Under the pieces are notes generated by a model, which was given only the letters and a program-made list of their open reading frames with translations, made no database searches and had not been told where the DNA came from. From positions 2,914,001 to 2,978,000 of the forward strand of contig NZ_JBHLWO010000002.1 in assembly GCF_042432805.1 (NCBI RefSeq): 64,000 nucleotides of DNA, read 5' to 3'. The stretch is from Olivibacter oleidegradans. Lineage in GTDB: Bacteria; Bacteroidota; Bacteroidia; Sphingobacteriales; Sphingobacteriaceae. The position numbers were made by a program, and so were the translations under genes. Of this stretch, positions 45,643 through 54,172 are shown piece after piece (the stretch's first letter is position 1; each line of letters opens with the position of its first letter).

Positions 45643-46908
45643 TCACTTGGTCGAAAGAGAAGTCCGAATAATTTCAAGCGCGCGCGTTTGAAAGGCTCGT
45701 GCCACAGGATAAGACAGGAAGTTTTCGTCTGATGTAAACATAAAATCGATCTGTCCCTTAAAGCTGGTAATGGATAAGGTAGAAGGATTACCCAAAGCAA
45801 AGAGACTAGCTGGCGCGTACAAGTTTTCAATGGCAAGTGCGCCGTAGTGCTCCTCCAATTGAACACGTCCCATATTTGAAAAAGTAAAGGCGTGCGTCCC
45901 TTTGTCTTTCTTTGCATAGTTGGTTATTTGCGGTATTAACGGCGTGAGCCCTTCACTAAAAACCAACGTATCATAAACCGTTAACTTTTCCATACGTTTT
46001 GCTAATGCAACCTTTAACATCTCCGCTTGTTGCCAAATGTTGCGAGCGGAACTTTTTTTCAGATGTAGGGGAACCATTGCAGGAAAAGCAAAGAGCATGT
46101 CATTTTTTACTTCCTTAATAAATCTTCTCATATCGATCGAACAAAAGAGTTTTACACATCGCCTGCTGCCATCAACATCACCATAAGCTGTCAAAAATAC
46201 GGCGCTCAAAAAGGTGTGGATAGAAAGTCCTTTAAACTTGCATTGTTCAAGAATCGCTTTTGATTCTTCTTTGCTTAAATTCCAATGAATAAAATAGGGG
46301 TTACATCGATTGATTTCTTTCTTAAAGGCGGCAAAGCGTAATGCCGTTTTTACTATCATTGGAAGGCATTTGGCGATAAACCTGTTACCCTTATTACGTT
46401 TTACATGCTCCGGGATAAAATCGAGCACAGACGAAAATTGGTCATAGCTACCAATATCCATTGCAGGATTCCCTAATACACAGAGGGTCTCATTCATTAA
46501 ATTCAGCACGGATCTGCCATCACAAATACAATGATGGCCAACAAACATTAAGTCTGAAAGATTCTCGCCTCTAATCCACACAACACGCAAAAGTAAGCTA
46601 TCAGTGGCATCGAAGGGGGCGAGACATTCCCGCACGAATTCGCTTTTCCAATCGTCGTCGGTAAGACGGTCAATAACTCGGACTTGAATATCTTTTTTTA
46701 TTGTAGCTTGGACAAAATAGGGCGCACTGCTAACATCTTGCTCAATGTGAACATTTAAAAGAGGATGTCTCCGTTGTACTTTATCGAGAGCCGCCTGTAA
46801 ACATGCCTTACTAAAGCTTCCACGAATCGTAACCGTCGTAACGACATTATTGGCAATGGCACCGCCAGCATATAAAGTTCCTTCCAGAAAAGTTAATTTT
46901 CTTTTCAT
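45643..46908 (-). CDS. Stand-alone condensation-domain acyltransferase-like protein
   Basis: A 421-residue protein with the HHxxxDG motif of condensation domains: His125-His126-Cys-Ile-Cys-Asp130-Gly131 (FVGHHCICDGRS). The N-terminal part (LQAALDKVQRRHPLL) and the later KLFCSIDMRRFI and FTFSNMGRVQLEEHYG blocks are consistent with this CoA-dependent acyltransferase fold, seen in nonribosomal peptide synthetases, PapA-type and alcohol acyltransferases. No adenylation or carrier domain is near. It likely esterifies or amidates a small acceptor with an acyl-thioester; substrates are unknown. It lies between the glycogen and his operons on its own strand. Confidence 0.85.
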   Translation of the reverse strand: MKRKLTFLEGTLYAGGAIANNVVTTVTIRGSFSKACLQAALDKVQRRHPLLNVHIEQDVSSAPYFVQATIKKDIQVRVIDRLTDDDWKSEFVRECLAPFDATDSLLLRVVWIRGENLSDLMFVGHHCICDGRSVLNLMNETLCVLGNPAMDIGSYDQFSSVLDFIPEHVKRNKGNRFIAKCLPMIVKTALRFAAFKKEINRCNPYFIHWNLSKEESKAILEQCKFKGLSIHTFLSAVFLTAYGDVDGSRRCVKLFCSIDMRRFIKEVKNDMLFAFPAMVPLHLKKSSARNIWQQAEMLKVALAKRMEKLTVYDTLVFSEGLTPLIPQITNYAKKDKGTHAFTFSNMGRVQLEEHYGALAIENLYAPASLFALGNPSTLSITSFKGQIDFMFTSDENFLSYPVARAFQTRALEIIRTSLSTK

Positions 46909-47139
46909 TTGCTTATAATAGGCTATGGGACCAAACTAATAGGCAAGGTCAATGTCTCATAACATGAGGCATTCATCCCATATTTAATGTGAAGATAAGT
47001 AAAAAACCTAAAAAGTGAAGTACTATCGTTTTTGTTACACATGAATTTTTGCTAATAAAATTCACCTTTTATTTGCAAAAACAAAATTGAATCCTATATT
47101 TGCAACATTCTTCTTAACAAAGAAGTTCAGAATAAGAAA
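46909..47139. other. Upstream region shared by the condensation gene and the his operon
   Basis: It holds the his promoter at 47072-47102. Nothing else was recognised; a promoter for the minus-strand condensation gene is not obvious. Confidence 0.4.
47072..47102 (+). promoter_or_regulatory. his operon promoter, Bacteroidota consensus
   Basis: -33 TTTG at 47072-47075, exactly 19 bp, then -7 TATATTTG at 47095-47102. It is a full consensus match for the Bacteroidota primary sigma factor. Transcription should start near 47108, leaving a leader of about 190 nt ahead of hisG that contains the His-rich peptide. Confidence 0.85.
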
Positions 47140-47199
47140 ATGTTAAAAGTCTTCACACATCACGTACATTTCCATCATCGCCCTTGTGGCGATATGTAA
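47140..47199 (+). CDS. hisL: His-rich leader peptide of the his operon (attenuator)
   Basis: A 19-codon frame, MLKVFTHHVHFHHRPCGDM, with five His codons in seven positions (residues 7, 8, 10, 12, 13), lying between the his promoter and hisG. A ribosome slowed at these codons would sense charged tRNA-His. A hairpin ATCGCC (47177-47182) / GGCGAT (47188-47193) lies just after the His codons, inside the frame, as expected for a pause or antiterminator structure. A T6 tract is at 47244-47249, but the hairpin before it is weak. The peptide is too short for ordinary gene finding. Function is inferred from composition and position. Confidence 0.8.
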   Translation: MLKVFTHHVHFHHRPCGDM

Positions 47200-47249
47200 T
47201 AAGTATGTTTCTACGTGAAGCAGTTAAACCCCGATTCATTTACTTTTTT
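47177..47249 (+). promoter_or_regulatory. Candidate his attenuator region
   Basis: It contains the 6-bp stem ATCGCC/GGCGAT with loop CTTGT, and a T6 tract at 47244-47249 preceded by weakly pairing AAGTA/TACTT and GTGAA/TTCAT segments. By eye I cannot find a strong terminator, so whether control is at termination, Rho or translation remains open. Confidence 0.45.
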
Positions 47250-47299
47250 ATATTCATCTGCATGTGCTTTGATACATGTAATAAAATATTATACTATCC

Positions 47300-48151
47300 A
47301 TGTCATCCTTAAAAATAGCTATCCAAAAGTCGGGTAGATTAAACGAAAAATCTGTAGAGTTATTAAAAAACTGTGGCCTAACTTTCGAAAATTATAAAAG
47401 CTCACTCATATCCTCCGTATCCAATTTTCCACTGGAAATTCTTTTCTTACGGGATGATGATATACCGGAGTACGTTCAAGATGGGATCGCCGATTTAGGT
47501 ATTGTCGGTGAAAATGTGATTAGTGAAACTGGAGTCAACGTACATTTTTTGCAACGCCTTGGTTTTGGAAAATGTACTTTGAAGATTGCCATACCAAATG
47601 AAAGCGAATTAGTACAAATAAATGATTTAGAGGGGCGAGCCATCGCCACTTCTTACCCCAACATCCTAAAAAAATACCTTTCTGACAATCAAATTAATGC
47701 AACGATTCGCACCATATCCGGATCAGTTGAAATTTCGCCGGGATTAGGATTAAGTGATGCTATATGCGATATCGTTTCCACAGGAGGCACCTTAAAAAGT
47801 AATGGCTTAAAACCTTTTGCTGACGTTATGTCATCGGAGGCCATCCTAATCGGCAAAAACGGAATCGAAGAAGAAGAAGCTGTGAAAGAGCTAATGCAGC
47901 GAATTCAATCCGTTTTGAAGGCAAAGGAAACTAAATACGTTGTACTTAATGTGAAAAGAGAAAATCTTCAAATAATAGTAGACCTGCTCCCCGGCGTAAA
48001 AAGTCCAACAGTGGTGCCTCTTGCCGAGGAAGGTTGGGTAGCCGTCCATACGGCCATACAAGAGCGTGACTTTTGGGAAAAAATAAATAAACTCAAAGCC
48101 GCCGGTGCTCAGGGAATTGTTGTCATGCCCATTGAAAAGATTATTATGTAA
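47300..48151 (+). CDS. hisG: ATP phosphoribosyltransferase, long form
   Basis: A 283-residue enzyme joining ATP and PRPP in the first step of histidine synthesis. The N-terminal lobe starts KIAIQKSGRLNEKSVELL; the PRPP loop is in LGLSDAICDIVSTGGTL (about 152-168). The last 75 residues (KYVVLNVKRENLQIIV..., LPGVKSPTVVPL) form the ACT-like regulatory domain of the long HisG type, the site of feedback inhibition by histidine. It therefore needs no HisZ partner. It is the first structural gene, 100 bp after the leader peptide stop. Confidence 0.96.
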   Translation: MSSLKIAIQKSGRLNEKSVELLKNCGLTFENYKSSLISSVSNFPLEILFLRDDDIPEYVQDGIADLGIVGENVISETGVNVHFLQRLGFGKCTLKIAIPNESELVQINDLEGRAIATSYPNILKKYLSDNQINATIRTISGSVEISPGLGLSDAICDIVSTGGTLKSNGLKPFADVMSSEAILIGKNGIEEEEAVKELMQRIQSVLKAKETKYVVLNVKRENLQIIVDLLPGVKSPTVVPLAEEGWVAVHTAIQERDFWEKINKLKAAGAQGIVVMPIEKIIM

Positions 48152-48282
48152 TTGGACCCAAGATATTGGTAGCAAGACGTATGTAGCAAGATGCAAGACA
48201 ACCGTATAAGAAGGTGAAGAAAAATAACGTCTACCTGTCCCGATACTTTCGTCTTGATACTTTATCCTAATACAAGTAAAGC
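48152..48282. repeat. Imperfect inverted repeat spacer between hisG and hisD
   Basis: A 131-bp spacer in an otherwise compact operon. The left part has CAAGACGTATGTA and GCAAGATGCAAGAC; the right part, read in reverse complement, has CAAGACGAAAGTA and AAGTATCAAGAC, so the halves can fold on each other. I recall similar AAGTATCAAGAC words as dispersed intergenic repeats in Pedobacter-like genomes. Confidence 0.55.
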
Positions 48283-49581
48283 ATGTTAAACACATATAAC
48301 TATAAGGAGCTTTCCCCTGATGCGTTAAGCCAGCTGATTATTCGCAATACAGATCCGGCTCATACCATTCAGGAAACGGTTGACAATATTATCCAAAATG
48401 TCCGACAGAAGGGCGATGCCGCACTGTTTGACTTTACGGAACGGTTCGACAAAGTTAAACTGGATCGTTTGTATATTGAAGAGGACGATATTCAGTTACT
48501 AGCAACCAGCATTGGTAGAGACCAGCAAAGGGCGTTGGAAATCGCTTTTAACAACATTTACAAATTTCATCAAAATCAATTACGTAAGGAAAAGAAGATC
48601 GACACGATGCAAGGCGTCACGTGTTGGAGGGAGGCGCGCCCCATTGAGCGTGTAGGACTTTACGTTCCCGGTGGGTCGGCTGTACTTCCAAGTACTTTTC
48701 TTATGCTTGGTGTCCCTGCTCGAATAGCGGGATGCAAAGAAATTGTCGTATGTTGCCCCCCACAAGCCAGTGGACTTATAAATGGCTATATTGCTTATTG
48801 TGCATATTTATTAAAAATTAAACGGATTTATCTGGTCGGCGGTGCCCAAGCGATCGCCGCAATGGCATATGGCACTGCAACCATTCCGAAAGTTGACAAG
48901 ATTTTCGGTCCGGGCAACCAATTTGTAACAAAGGCTAAAACCATTGTACAAGCTACCACGAATACGGCGATCGACATGCCTGCCGGCCCCTCGGAAGTAC
49001 TCATTATAGCTGATAAGACGAGCAATCCTATTTATGTAGCAGCCGATCTGCTTGCACAGGCTGAACATGGAAAAGATAGTCAAGCTATCTTGGTTAGTGA
49101 TAGTGAATCCCTTATAGAACAAGTTAATCAAGAGCTAGCTAAACAGGTAGAAGCGCTCCCAAGAGTTGAAATAGCTAAAGCGGCCATCGCTCATTCCTAT
49201 GCCGTGCTTTGCAGTGATTTAACACAAGCGATGTCGTTCAGCAATGCCTATGCCCCGGAGCACTTAATTCTTGCGCTCGATGACTGGCAATCTATTATAA
49301 ACAAAATAATCAATGCCGGATCGGTTTTCTTAGGGCACTTAACACCTGAAAGCGTGGGAGATTATGCTTCAGGAACGAATCACACGTTACCGACAAGTGC
49401 TTATGCAAAGGCTTATTCCGGTGTGTCAGTAGATTCTTTTATTAAAAAAATAACTTTTCAACACATTACGCCAATTGGAATAAACCAATTAGGTCCTACC
49501 GTTGAAATATTGGCAGAACTTGAAGGGTTACACGCACATAAAAACGCTGTAAGCGTTAGATTAAGGCATAAAGCTGAGTAG
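48283..49581 (+). CDS. hisD: Histidinol dehydrogenase
   Basis: A 432-residue zinc enzyme that oxidises histidinol to histidine in two NAD-dependent steps. The signature runs from about 224 (IDMPAGPSEVLIIADKTSNP) through LLAQAEHGKDSQAILVS. GPGNQFVTKAK and ESVGDYASGTNHTLPT (zinc and substrate ligands, the latter including the Asp/His group) are intact. VGLYVPGGSAVLPSTFLML is also diagnostic. It follows the repeat-bearing spacer after hisG. Confidence 0.97.
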   Translation: MLNTYNYKELSPDALSQLIIRNTDPAHTIQETVDNIIQNVRQKGDAALFDFTERFDKVKLDRLYIEEDDIQLLATSIGRDQQRALEIAFNNIYKFHQNQLRKEKKIDTMQGVTCWREARPIERVGLYVPGGSAVLPSTFLMLGVPARIAGCKEIVVCCPPQASGLINGYIAYCAYLLKIKRIYLVGGAQAIAAMAYGTATIPKVDKIFGPGNQFVTKAKTIVQATTNTAIDMPAGPSEVLIIADKTSNPIYVAADLLAQAEHGKDSQAILVSDSESLIEQVNQELAKQVEALPRVEIAKAAIAHSYAVLCSDLTQAMSFSNAYAPEHLILALDDWQSIINKIINAGSVFLGHLTPESVGDYASGTNHTLPTSAYAKAYSGVSVDSFIKKITFQHITPIGINQLGPTVEILAELEGLHAHKNAVSVRLRHKAE

Positions 49582-49591
49582 CATTTTTTTA

Positions 49592-49607
49592 CCACCCCTA
49601 CGGGTGG
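49592..49607 (+). other. Hairpin between hisD and hisC
   Basis: CCACCC (49592-49597), loop CTAC, GGGTGG (49602-49607), followed by CAAGCTTTTTACATTTTACTTTTTACTTT. It might attenuate readthrough or process the mRNA. The T-rich stretch is interrupted, so I do not call it a terminator. Confidence 0.45.
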
Positions 49608-49640
49608 CAAGCTTTTTACATTTTACTTTTTACTTTAAAA

Positions 49641-50705
49641 ATGACCATCAACATTCAAAACCTGTTAAGGGACAATATTAGAAAGCTTACACCTTATTCT
49701 TCCGCTCGTGACGAATTTAAAGGAGAAGCTTCTATCTTATTAGATGCAAATGAAAATGCATTTGGTTCACCTTTACCTGTAAATTACAACCGATATCCGG
49801 ACCCACTACAATTAAACTTAAAGGAAAAAGTCCGCCAAATCAAAGGTGTTCCTACGGAACATATTTTTGTTGGCAATGGAAGCGACGAAGCAATTGACCT
49901 TCTATTGAGGGCCTTTTGTCGCCCGGGTATAGACAATATTATTATCGTTCCGCCAACCTATGGAATGTATGAAGTATCCGCCAATATCAATGATGTTTTA
50001 ATTAAGCGCGTCCCGCTGACGACAGAATTCCAGTTAGACCTTAATAGCATAGCTGAGACGATCGATGAAAACAGTAAAATTATTTTCATCTGTTCGCCCA
50101 ACAATCCTACCGGGAATTCGATCAATAGAGCAGATATAGAAACGCTGTTGAATAACTTCAACGGTATAGTAGTGGTAGATGAAGCCTATATAAACTTCGC
50201 CAAACAACGATCTTTTATACAAGAGTTGACAGAATATAATAACCTGGTAGTGCTGCAAACGCTTTCTAAGGCTTGGGGATTGGCGGGATTGAGAATAGGA
50301 ATGGCTTTTGCGGCCCGCGATATCATTGATGTGCTTAACAAAATAAAGCCGCCATACAACATTAACGAAGCGTCTCAAACACTTGCAATACAAGCTCTTG
50401 AAAATGTAGACGAAATCAACACATGGATAAAGACTACCGTCAGAGAAAGAGAGAAATTAGTTAAAGACCTCTCAACGCTCCCGCTTATACAATACATCTA
50501 TCCTTCGGAGGCAAATTTCATCTTGGTAAAAATGACTACCCCTCGGGAAATTTACAAATACCTTGTTGAACTAGGCATTATTGTACGCGACCGATCGTCG
50601 GTCATATTATGCGAAGGATGCCTACGTATAACTATAGGCACTCCCGAAGAAAACCAGCAACTCTTACATGCACTTCGCACGTATCCGTTGGTTAATGGTC
50701 AGTAG
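49641..50705 (+). CDS. hisC: Histidinol-phosphate aminotransferase
   Basis: A 354-residue class I/II aminotransferase that converts imidazole-acetol phosphate to histidinol phosphate. PLP-binding Lys lies in LQTLSKAWGLAGLRIGMAF; ICSPNNPTGNSI binds the cofactor, with Asp in VVVDEAYINF. ILLDANENAFG near residue 35 is the typical substrate-side loop. C-terminal LRITIGTPEENQQLLHAL supplies a phosphate-binding Arg. Normal length; it is preceded by a short hairpin spacer. Confidence 0.96.
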   Translation: MTINIQNLLRDNIRKLTPYSSARDEFKGEASILLDANENAFGSPLPVNYNRYPDPLQLNLKEKVRQIKGVPTEHIFVGNGSDEAIDLLLRAFCRPGIDNIIIVPPTYGMYEVSANINDVLIKRVPLTTEFQLDLNSIAETIDENSKIIFICSPNNPTGNSINRADIETLLNNFNGIVVVDEAYINFAKQRSFIQELTEYNNLVVLQTLSKAWGLAGLRIGMAFAARDIIDVLNKIKPPYNINEASQTLAIQALENVDEINTWIKTTVREREKLVKDLSTLPLIQYIYPSEANFILVKMTTPREIYKYLVELGIIVRDRSSVILCEGCLRITIGTPEENQQLLHALRTYPLVNGQ

Positions 50706-50778
50706 AATAGTACTTTTGGATAATAAAACAGAAAGCTAAGTAAACACAACGGTGGCGTGCTTGGCTAGATTGTAAAGA

Positions 50779-51936
50779 ATGATCGATAATATGGCTAGTA
50801 GCAATAATAAAAAGCGAATTTTGTTCATCGACCGCGATGGAACATTGATTATTGAACCGGAAGATGAACAGATAGATTCCTTTGAGAAACTTAAATTTTA
50901 TCCTGGGGCATTACAATACTTACCCCGGATAGCCAAAGAATTGGACTATGAATTAGTTTTAGTGACTAATCAAGACGGTTTAGGTACCGATTCGCATCCT
51001 GAAGCCAATTTTTGGCCTGTACACCGCTTCATTATGGAAACTTTCGCCGGTGAAGGCGTGCACTTTAGCAAAGAGCACATCGATCGTACTTTTCCACATG
51101 AACAAGCGGAAACCAGAAAACCAGGCATCGGTATGCTAAAAGAGTATTTTGATACCGAAAAGTATGATTTAGCGAACTCCTATGTGATAGGTGATCGGAT
51201 TAACGATGTGCGTCTTGCACAGAATCTAGGTGCAAAGGCTATCTGGTTACGAAATAACGACGCACTTGGAGCAAATGAAAACCTTCTCGTTGATGCCGGT
51301 GTTATTGCCTTAGAAACAACCGAGTTCAAAAAAGTGTATGAATTTTTGAAAGTTGGCAATCGCGCGGCGGTGCATCAACGAACAACGAATGAAACAGATA
51401 TTTACGTCTCTGTCAACTTGGATGGGAAAGGTCAAGCGGCAATCGAAACAGGTCTTCCATTTTTCGATCATATGCTTGATCAATTAGCTCGCCACGGTAG
51501 CATGGACTTGACGATAAAGACAAAGGGCGATCTTCACATCGACGAGCATCACACAATCGAAGATACTGCCTTGGCATTGGGAGAAACGATATTGAAAGCA
51601 CTGGGTGATAAAAGAGGCATCGAACGATATGGTTTTTGTTTACCGATGGATGATTGCCTGGCACAAGTAGCTTTGGATTTCGGGGGAAGGAACTGGCTGG
51701 TATGGGAGGCGGAATTTAAACGCGAAAAAATAGGTGAAATGCCTACAGAAATGTTTATCCACTTTTTTAAATCCTTTTCAGATGCAGCTAAATGTAATCT
51801 GAACATTAAAGCAGAAGGACAAAATGAGCATCACAAAATCGAGGCAATTTTTAAGGCTTTTGCCAAAGCGATTAAAATGGCGGTAAAAAGGGATCCCGAC
51901 CGAATGGAACTTCCCAGTACGAAAGGTGTGCTTTAA
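50779..51936 (+). CDS. hisB: Bifunctional histidinol-phosphatase / imidazoleglycerol-phosphate dehydratase
   Basis: A 385-residue fusion. Residues 10-170 are a HAD phosphatase with FIDRDGTLI (nucleophile Asp), TNQDGLG and GDRINDVRLAQNLG. The IGP dehydratase follows from about 200 with GLPFFDHMLDQLARHG, DEHHTIEDTALALG and EGQNEHHKIEAIFKAFAKA, giving the two manganese-binding His clusters. It covers steps 7 and 9 of the pathway. ATG at 50779 is used; 50791 (MASSNN) is equally possible. Confidence 0.96.
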   Translation: MIDNMASSNNKKRILFIDRDGTLIIEPEDEQIDSFEKLKFYPGALQYLPRIAKELDYELVLVTNQDGLGTDSHPEANFWPVHRFIMETFAGEGVHFSKEHIDRTFPHEQAETRKPGIGMLKEYFDTEKYDLANSYVIGDRINDVRLAQNLGAKAIWLRNNDALGANENLLVDAGVIALETTEFKKVYEFLKVGNRAAVHQRTTNETDIYVSVNLDGKGQAAIETGLPFFDHMLDQLARHGSMDLTIKTKGDLHIDEHHTIEDTALALGETILKALGDKRGIERYGFCLPMDDCLAQVALDFGGRNWLVWEAEFKREKIGEMPTEMFIHFFKSFSDAAKCNLNIKAEGQNEHHKIEAIFKAFAKAIKMAVKRDPDRMELPSTKGVL

Positions 51937-52044
51937 AGGTTTAGGGTGTAAGGTGTAGGATGAATGTAGCGGTTTGAGTAGATAGTAATAATATTGGTAA
52001 TTTTTTAGAGCTGATAGCTGTGTGCTAAAGGCGAATAGCTAAAC
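51937..52044. repeat. Degenerate short-word repeats between hisB and hisH
   Basis: A 108-bp spacer with words such as GGTGTAAGGTGTAGG-like (GTGTAAGGTGTAGGATG) and GCTGATAGCTGTGTGCTAAAGGCGAATAGCT. It lacks coding potential. Similar TAGCTAATGGCTAAG words occur near 58990. They look like decayed dispersed repeats. Confidence 0.45.
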
Positions 52045-52635
52045 ATGATTGGAATAATAAACTACGGTGCGGGCAACATTTTTTCGTTGACTGCCGCGCT
52101 CGATCGGCTGAGCTTAAAATATGGTATGGTTAATGCAGGAGATAATATGGATCGATATAGTCACATTATTATACCCGGCGTTGGCCATGCAGGAGCCGCC
52201 ATGCAGAAACTGCAAACATCTGGACTAGTTAATTCGATAAAGGCTCTGACAAAACCGGTGTTGGGAATTTGCGTCGGCATGCAATTACTGACGCGCCATT
52301 CGGAAGAAGGAAATGCTCAATTATTGCATATTATGGATATTGACACACTGCATTTTGCTCATAAGATCCCCTATAAAGTTCCTCACATGGGATGGAATAG
52401 CGTGAATTCAAGTTATGATAATAACCTTTTTAAAGGAATACCGGCTGATGCATATTTTTATTTTGTCCACTCTTATTTTATCGAATATAATCCTACTTTT
52501 ACACTCGCTTATACAACGTATGGTCTTAAGTTTTCTTCAGCTATACAGTTTAACAATTTTTATGGAGTCCAATTTCACCCTGAAAAATCAGGAGAAGCAG
52601 GAGAACAATTATTAAAAAATTTTTGTGCAATCTAA
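52045..52635 (+). CDS. hisH: Imidazole glycerol phosphate synthase, glutaminase subunit
   Basis: A 196-residue class I glutamine amidotransferase. The oxyanion strand and nucleophile Cys are in LGICVGMQLL (about 75-84), and the His-x-Glu pair in FHPEKSGEAGEQLL (about 177-190). It opens with IGIINYGAGNIFSL. It supplies ammonia to HisF. It starts after the repeat spacer and ends 12 bp before hisA. Confidence 0.96.
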   Translation: MIGIINYGAGNIFSLTAALDRLSLKYGMVNAGDNMDRYSHIIIPGVGHAGAAMQKLQTSGLVNSIKALTKPVLGICVGMQLLTRHSEEGNAQLLHIMDIDTLHFAHKIPYKVPHMGWNSVNSSYDNNLFKGIPADAYFYFVHSYFIEYNPTFTLAYTTYGLKFSSAIQFNNFYGVQFHPEKSGEAGEQLLKNFCAI

Positions 52636-52647
52636 TCAAGAAAAGTC

Positions 52648-53397
52648 ATGTATATTATTCCAGCAATCGATATATTGGATAAAAAGGTAGTTCGTTTACG
52701 AGAAGGTAAATACGATGATATTACCACCTATGATATCAGTTTGGAGGAGATGATAGAAAAATATCAGTCGAACGGCACCGAATTTGTACATATTATTGAT
52801 CTCAATGGCGCAAAAGGCGATTTCAGCAATCAACAGTATCTTTTTGACATTATCAAAAAAACCGACATGAAGGTTCAGTACGGCGGTGGGGTCAGAAGCA
52901 TCGATAAGGTTAAGGAATTGATTGACTCCGGTATACATCGCGTCATCGTTGGAACGCAAGCCATCACCAATCCGGAGTTTTTAGATGAGCTTAGCCACCT
53001 TTACTGTAATGGAATCAAATGTTCCGATCACATTGTAGTTGCTATAGACGTACTAGACGAGGTCATTAAATATTCGGGCTGGATGGAAAGTTCACCTTTA
53101 AAGTTAATCGATTATATAGACAGATGCCTTGGTTTGGGCTTCTTCAGGTTCCTTTGCACAGACATCAACAAGGACGGAAAACTTGGCGGAGCGGGTATTG
53201 ATTTGTATAAAAAACTTTTAGATCACTCCCCTATCATCAAATTAATTGCCTCCGGTGGTATCAGTTCCATGGATGATATCAAAGCCCTCGACGAACTTCG
53301 GATAGAAGCATGTGTTGTTGGAAAAGCCATATACGAAAATAGAATAAGTATTGAAGAGATAAAAGAATGGAACCTTCGCTCACTGATCAATTTTTAA
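52648..53397 (+). CDS. hisA: ProFAR isomerase
   Basis: A 249-residue TIM barrel that isomerises the ProFAR intermediate. The first catalytic Asp is Asp8 in IIPAIDILDKKVVRL; the second is in the TDINKDGKLGG strand. Phosphate loops are VQYGGGVRS and IASGGISS. The C-terminus overlaps hisF by 31 bp. Normal length; the first-half and second-half repeats of the barrel are both visible. Confidence 0.95.
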   Translation: MYIIPAIDILDKKVVRLREGKYDDITTYDISLEEMIEKYQSNGTEFVHIIDLNGAKGDFSNQQYLFDIIKKTDMKVQYGGGVRSIDKVKELIDSGIHRVIVGTQAITNPEFLDELSHLYCNGIKCSDHIVVAIDVLDEVIKYSGWMESSPLKLIDYIDRCLGLGFFRFLCTDINKDGKLGGAGIDLYKKLLDHSPIIKLIASGGISSMDDIKALDELRIEACVVGKAIYENRISIEEIKEWNLRSLINF

Positions 53398-54155
53398 ATA
53401 CGGGCGTTGCTAAGCGTATTATCCCTTGCTTGGATGTAAAGGATGGGAGAACCGTTAAAGGAGTTAACTTTGTCGATTTACGCGATGCGGGTGATCCAGT
53501 TGAGCTGGCATGGCAATATTCCAAGCAAGATGCTGATGAATTGGTTTTTCTGGATATAACCGCCACGCACGAAAAACGCAAGACAACGATTGATATGGTC
53601 AAAGCCGTTGCGAGAAATGTGAATATTCCTTTTACCATTGGCGGAGGCATACATGAGATTGGCGATGCAGATATATTATTAAATTCCGGTGCAGATAAAA
53701 TTTCCATTAATTCTGCAGCTGTTAGAAATCCAGGATTAATCGACGAACTGGCCGATGCATTTGGTATTCAATTCGTTGTTGTCGCTATTGACACGAAGTA
53801 CGTTGACGGCAAAAATTATGTTCACCTCAATGGTGGACGGATAAAAACGGATATCCTTACAGAAGAGTGGATAAAGGAGGCCGAAAGCAGAGGCGCCGGC
53901 GAAATATTACTCACATCCATGGACCATGACGGAACAAAGAATGGTTTTGATTGCAAGTTACTCCGTACTGTTAATCAAAGCTTAAGTATACCTATTATTG
54001 CCTCCGGCGGAGCGGGCAATCAACAACATTTTGTAGATGTTTTCTTAGAAACACAGGTAGATGCTGCTTTAGCAGCTTCCGTTTTTCACTATGGGGAAAT
54101 TCGTATACCTGACCTGAAGGGAACACTGAGAGCACATGGTATAGAAGTCCGTTAA
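53367..54155 (+). CDS. hisF: Imidazole glycerol phosphate synthase, cyclase subunit
   Basis: A 262-residue TIM barrel. Catalytic Asp in RIIPCLDVKDGRTVKG (about 17-32) and in the LTSMDHDGTKNGFD strand; the SGGAGNQQHF phosphate loop is at the end. The ATG at 53367 is the only suitable start and leaves about 14 extra residues before the usual AKRIIPCLD opening, overlapping hisA. It forms the synthase with HisH, making IGP and AICAR. Confidence 0.95.
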   Translation: MEPSLTDQFLNTGVAKRIIPCLDVKDGRTVKGVNFVDLRDAGDPVELAWQYSKQDADELVFLDITATHEKRKTTIDMVKAVARNVNIPFTIGGGIHEIGDADILLNSGADKISINSAAVRNPGLIDELADAFGIQFVVVAIDTKYVDGKNYVHLNGGRIKTDILTEEWIKEAESRGAGEILLTSMDHDGTKNGFDCKLLRTVNQSLSIPIIASGGAGNQQHFVDVFLETQVDAALAASVFHYGEIRIPDLKGTLRAHGIEVR

Positions 54156-54172
54156 TGTAATTTATTTTAAAA

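Noticed and set aside
45573..45917. 114-codon minus-strand frame overlapping the condensation gene end
   Set aside because: Shadow of the condensation gene in another frame, with no domain of its own.
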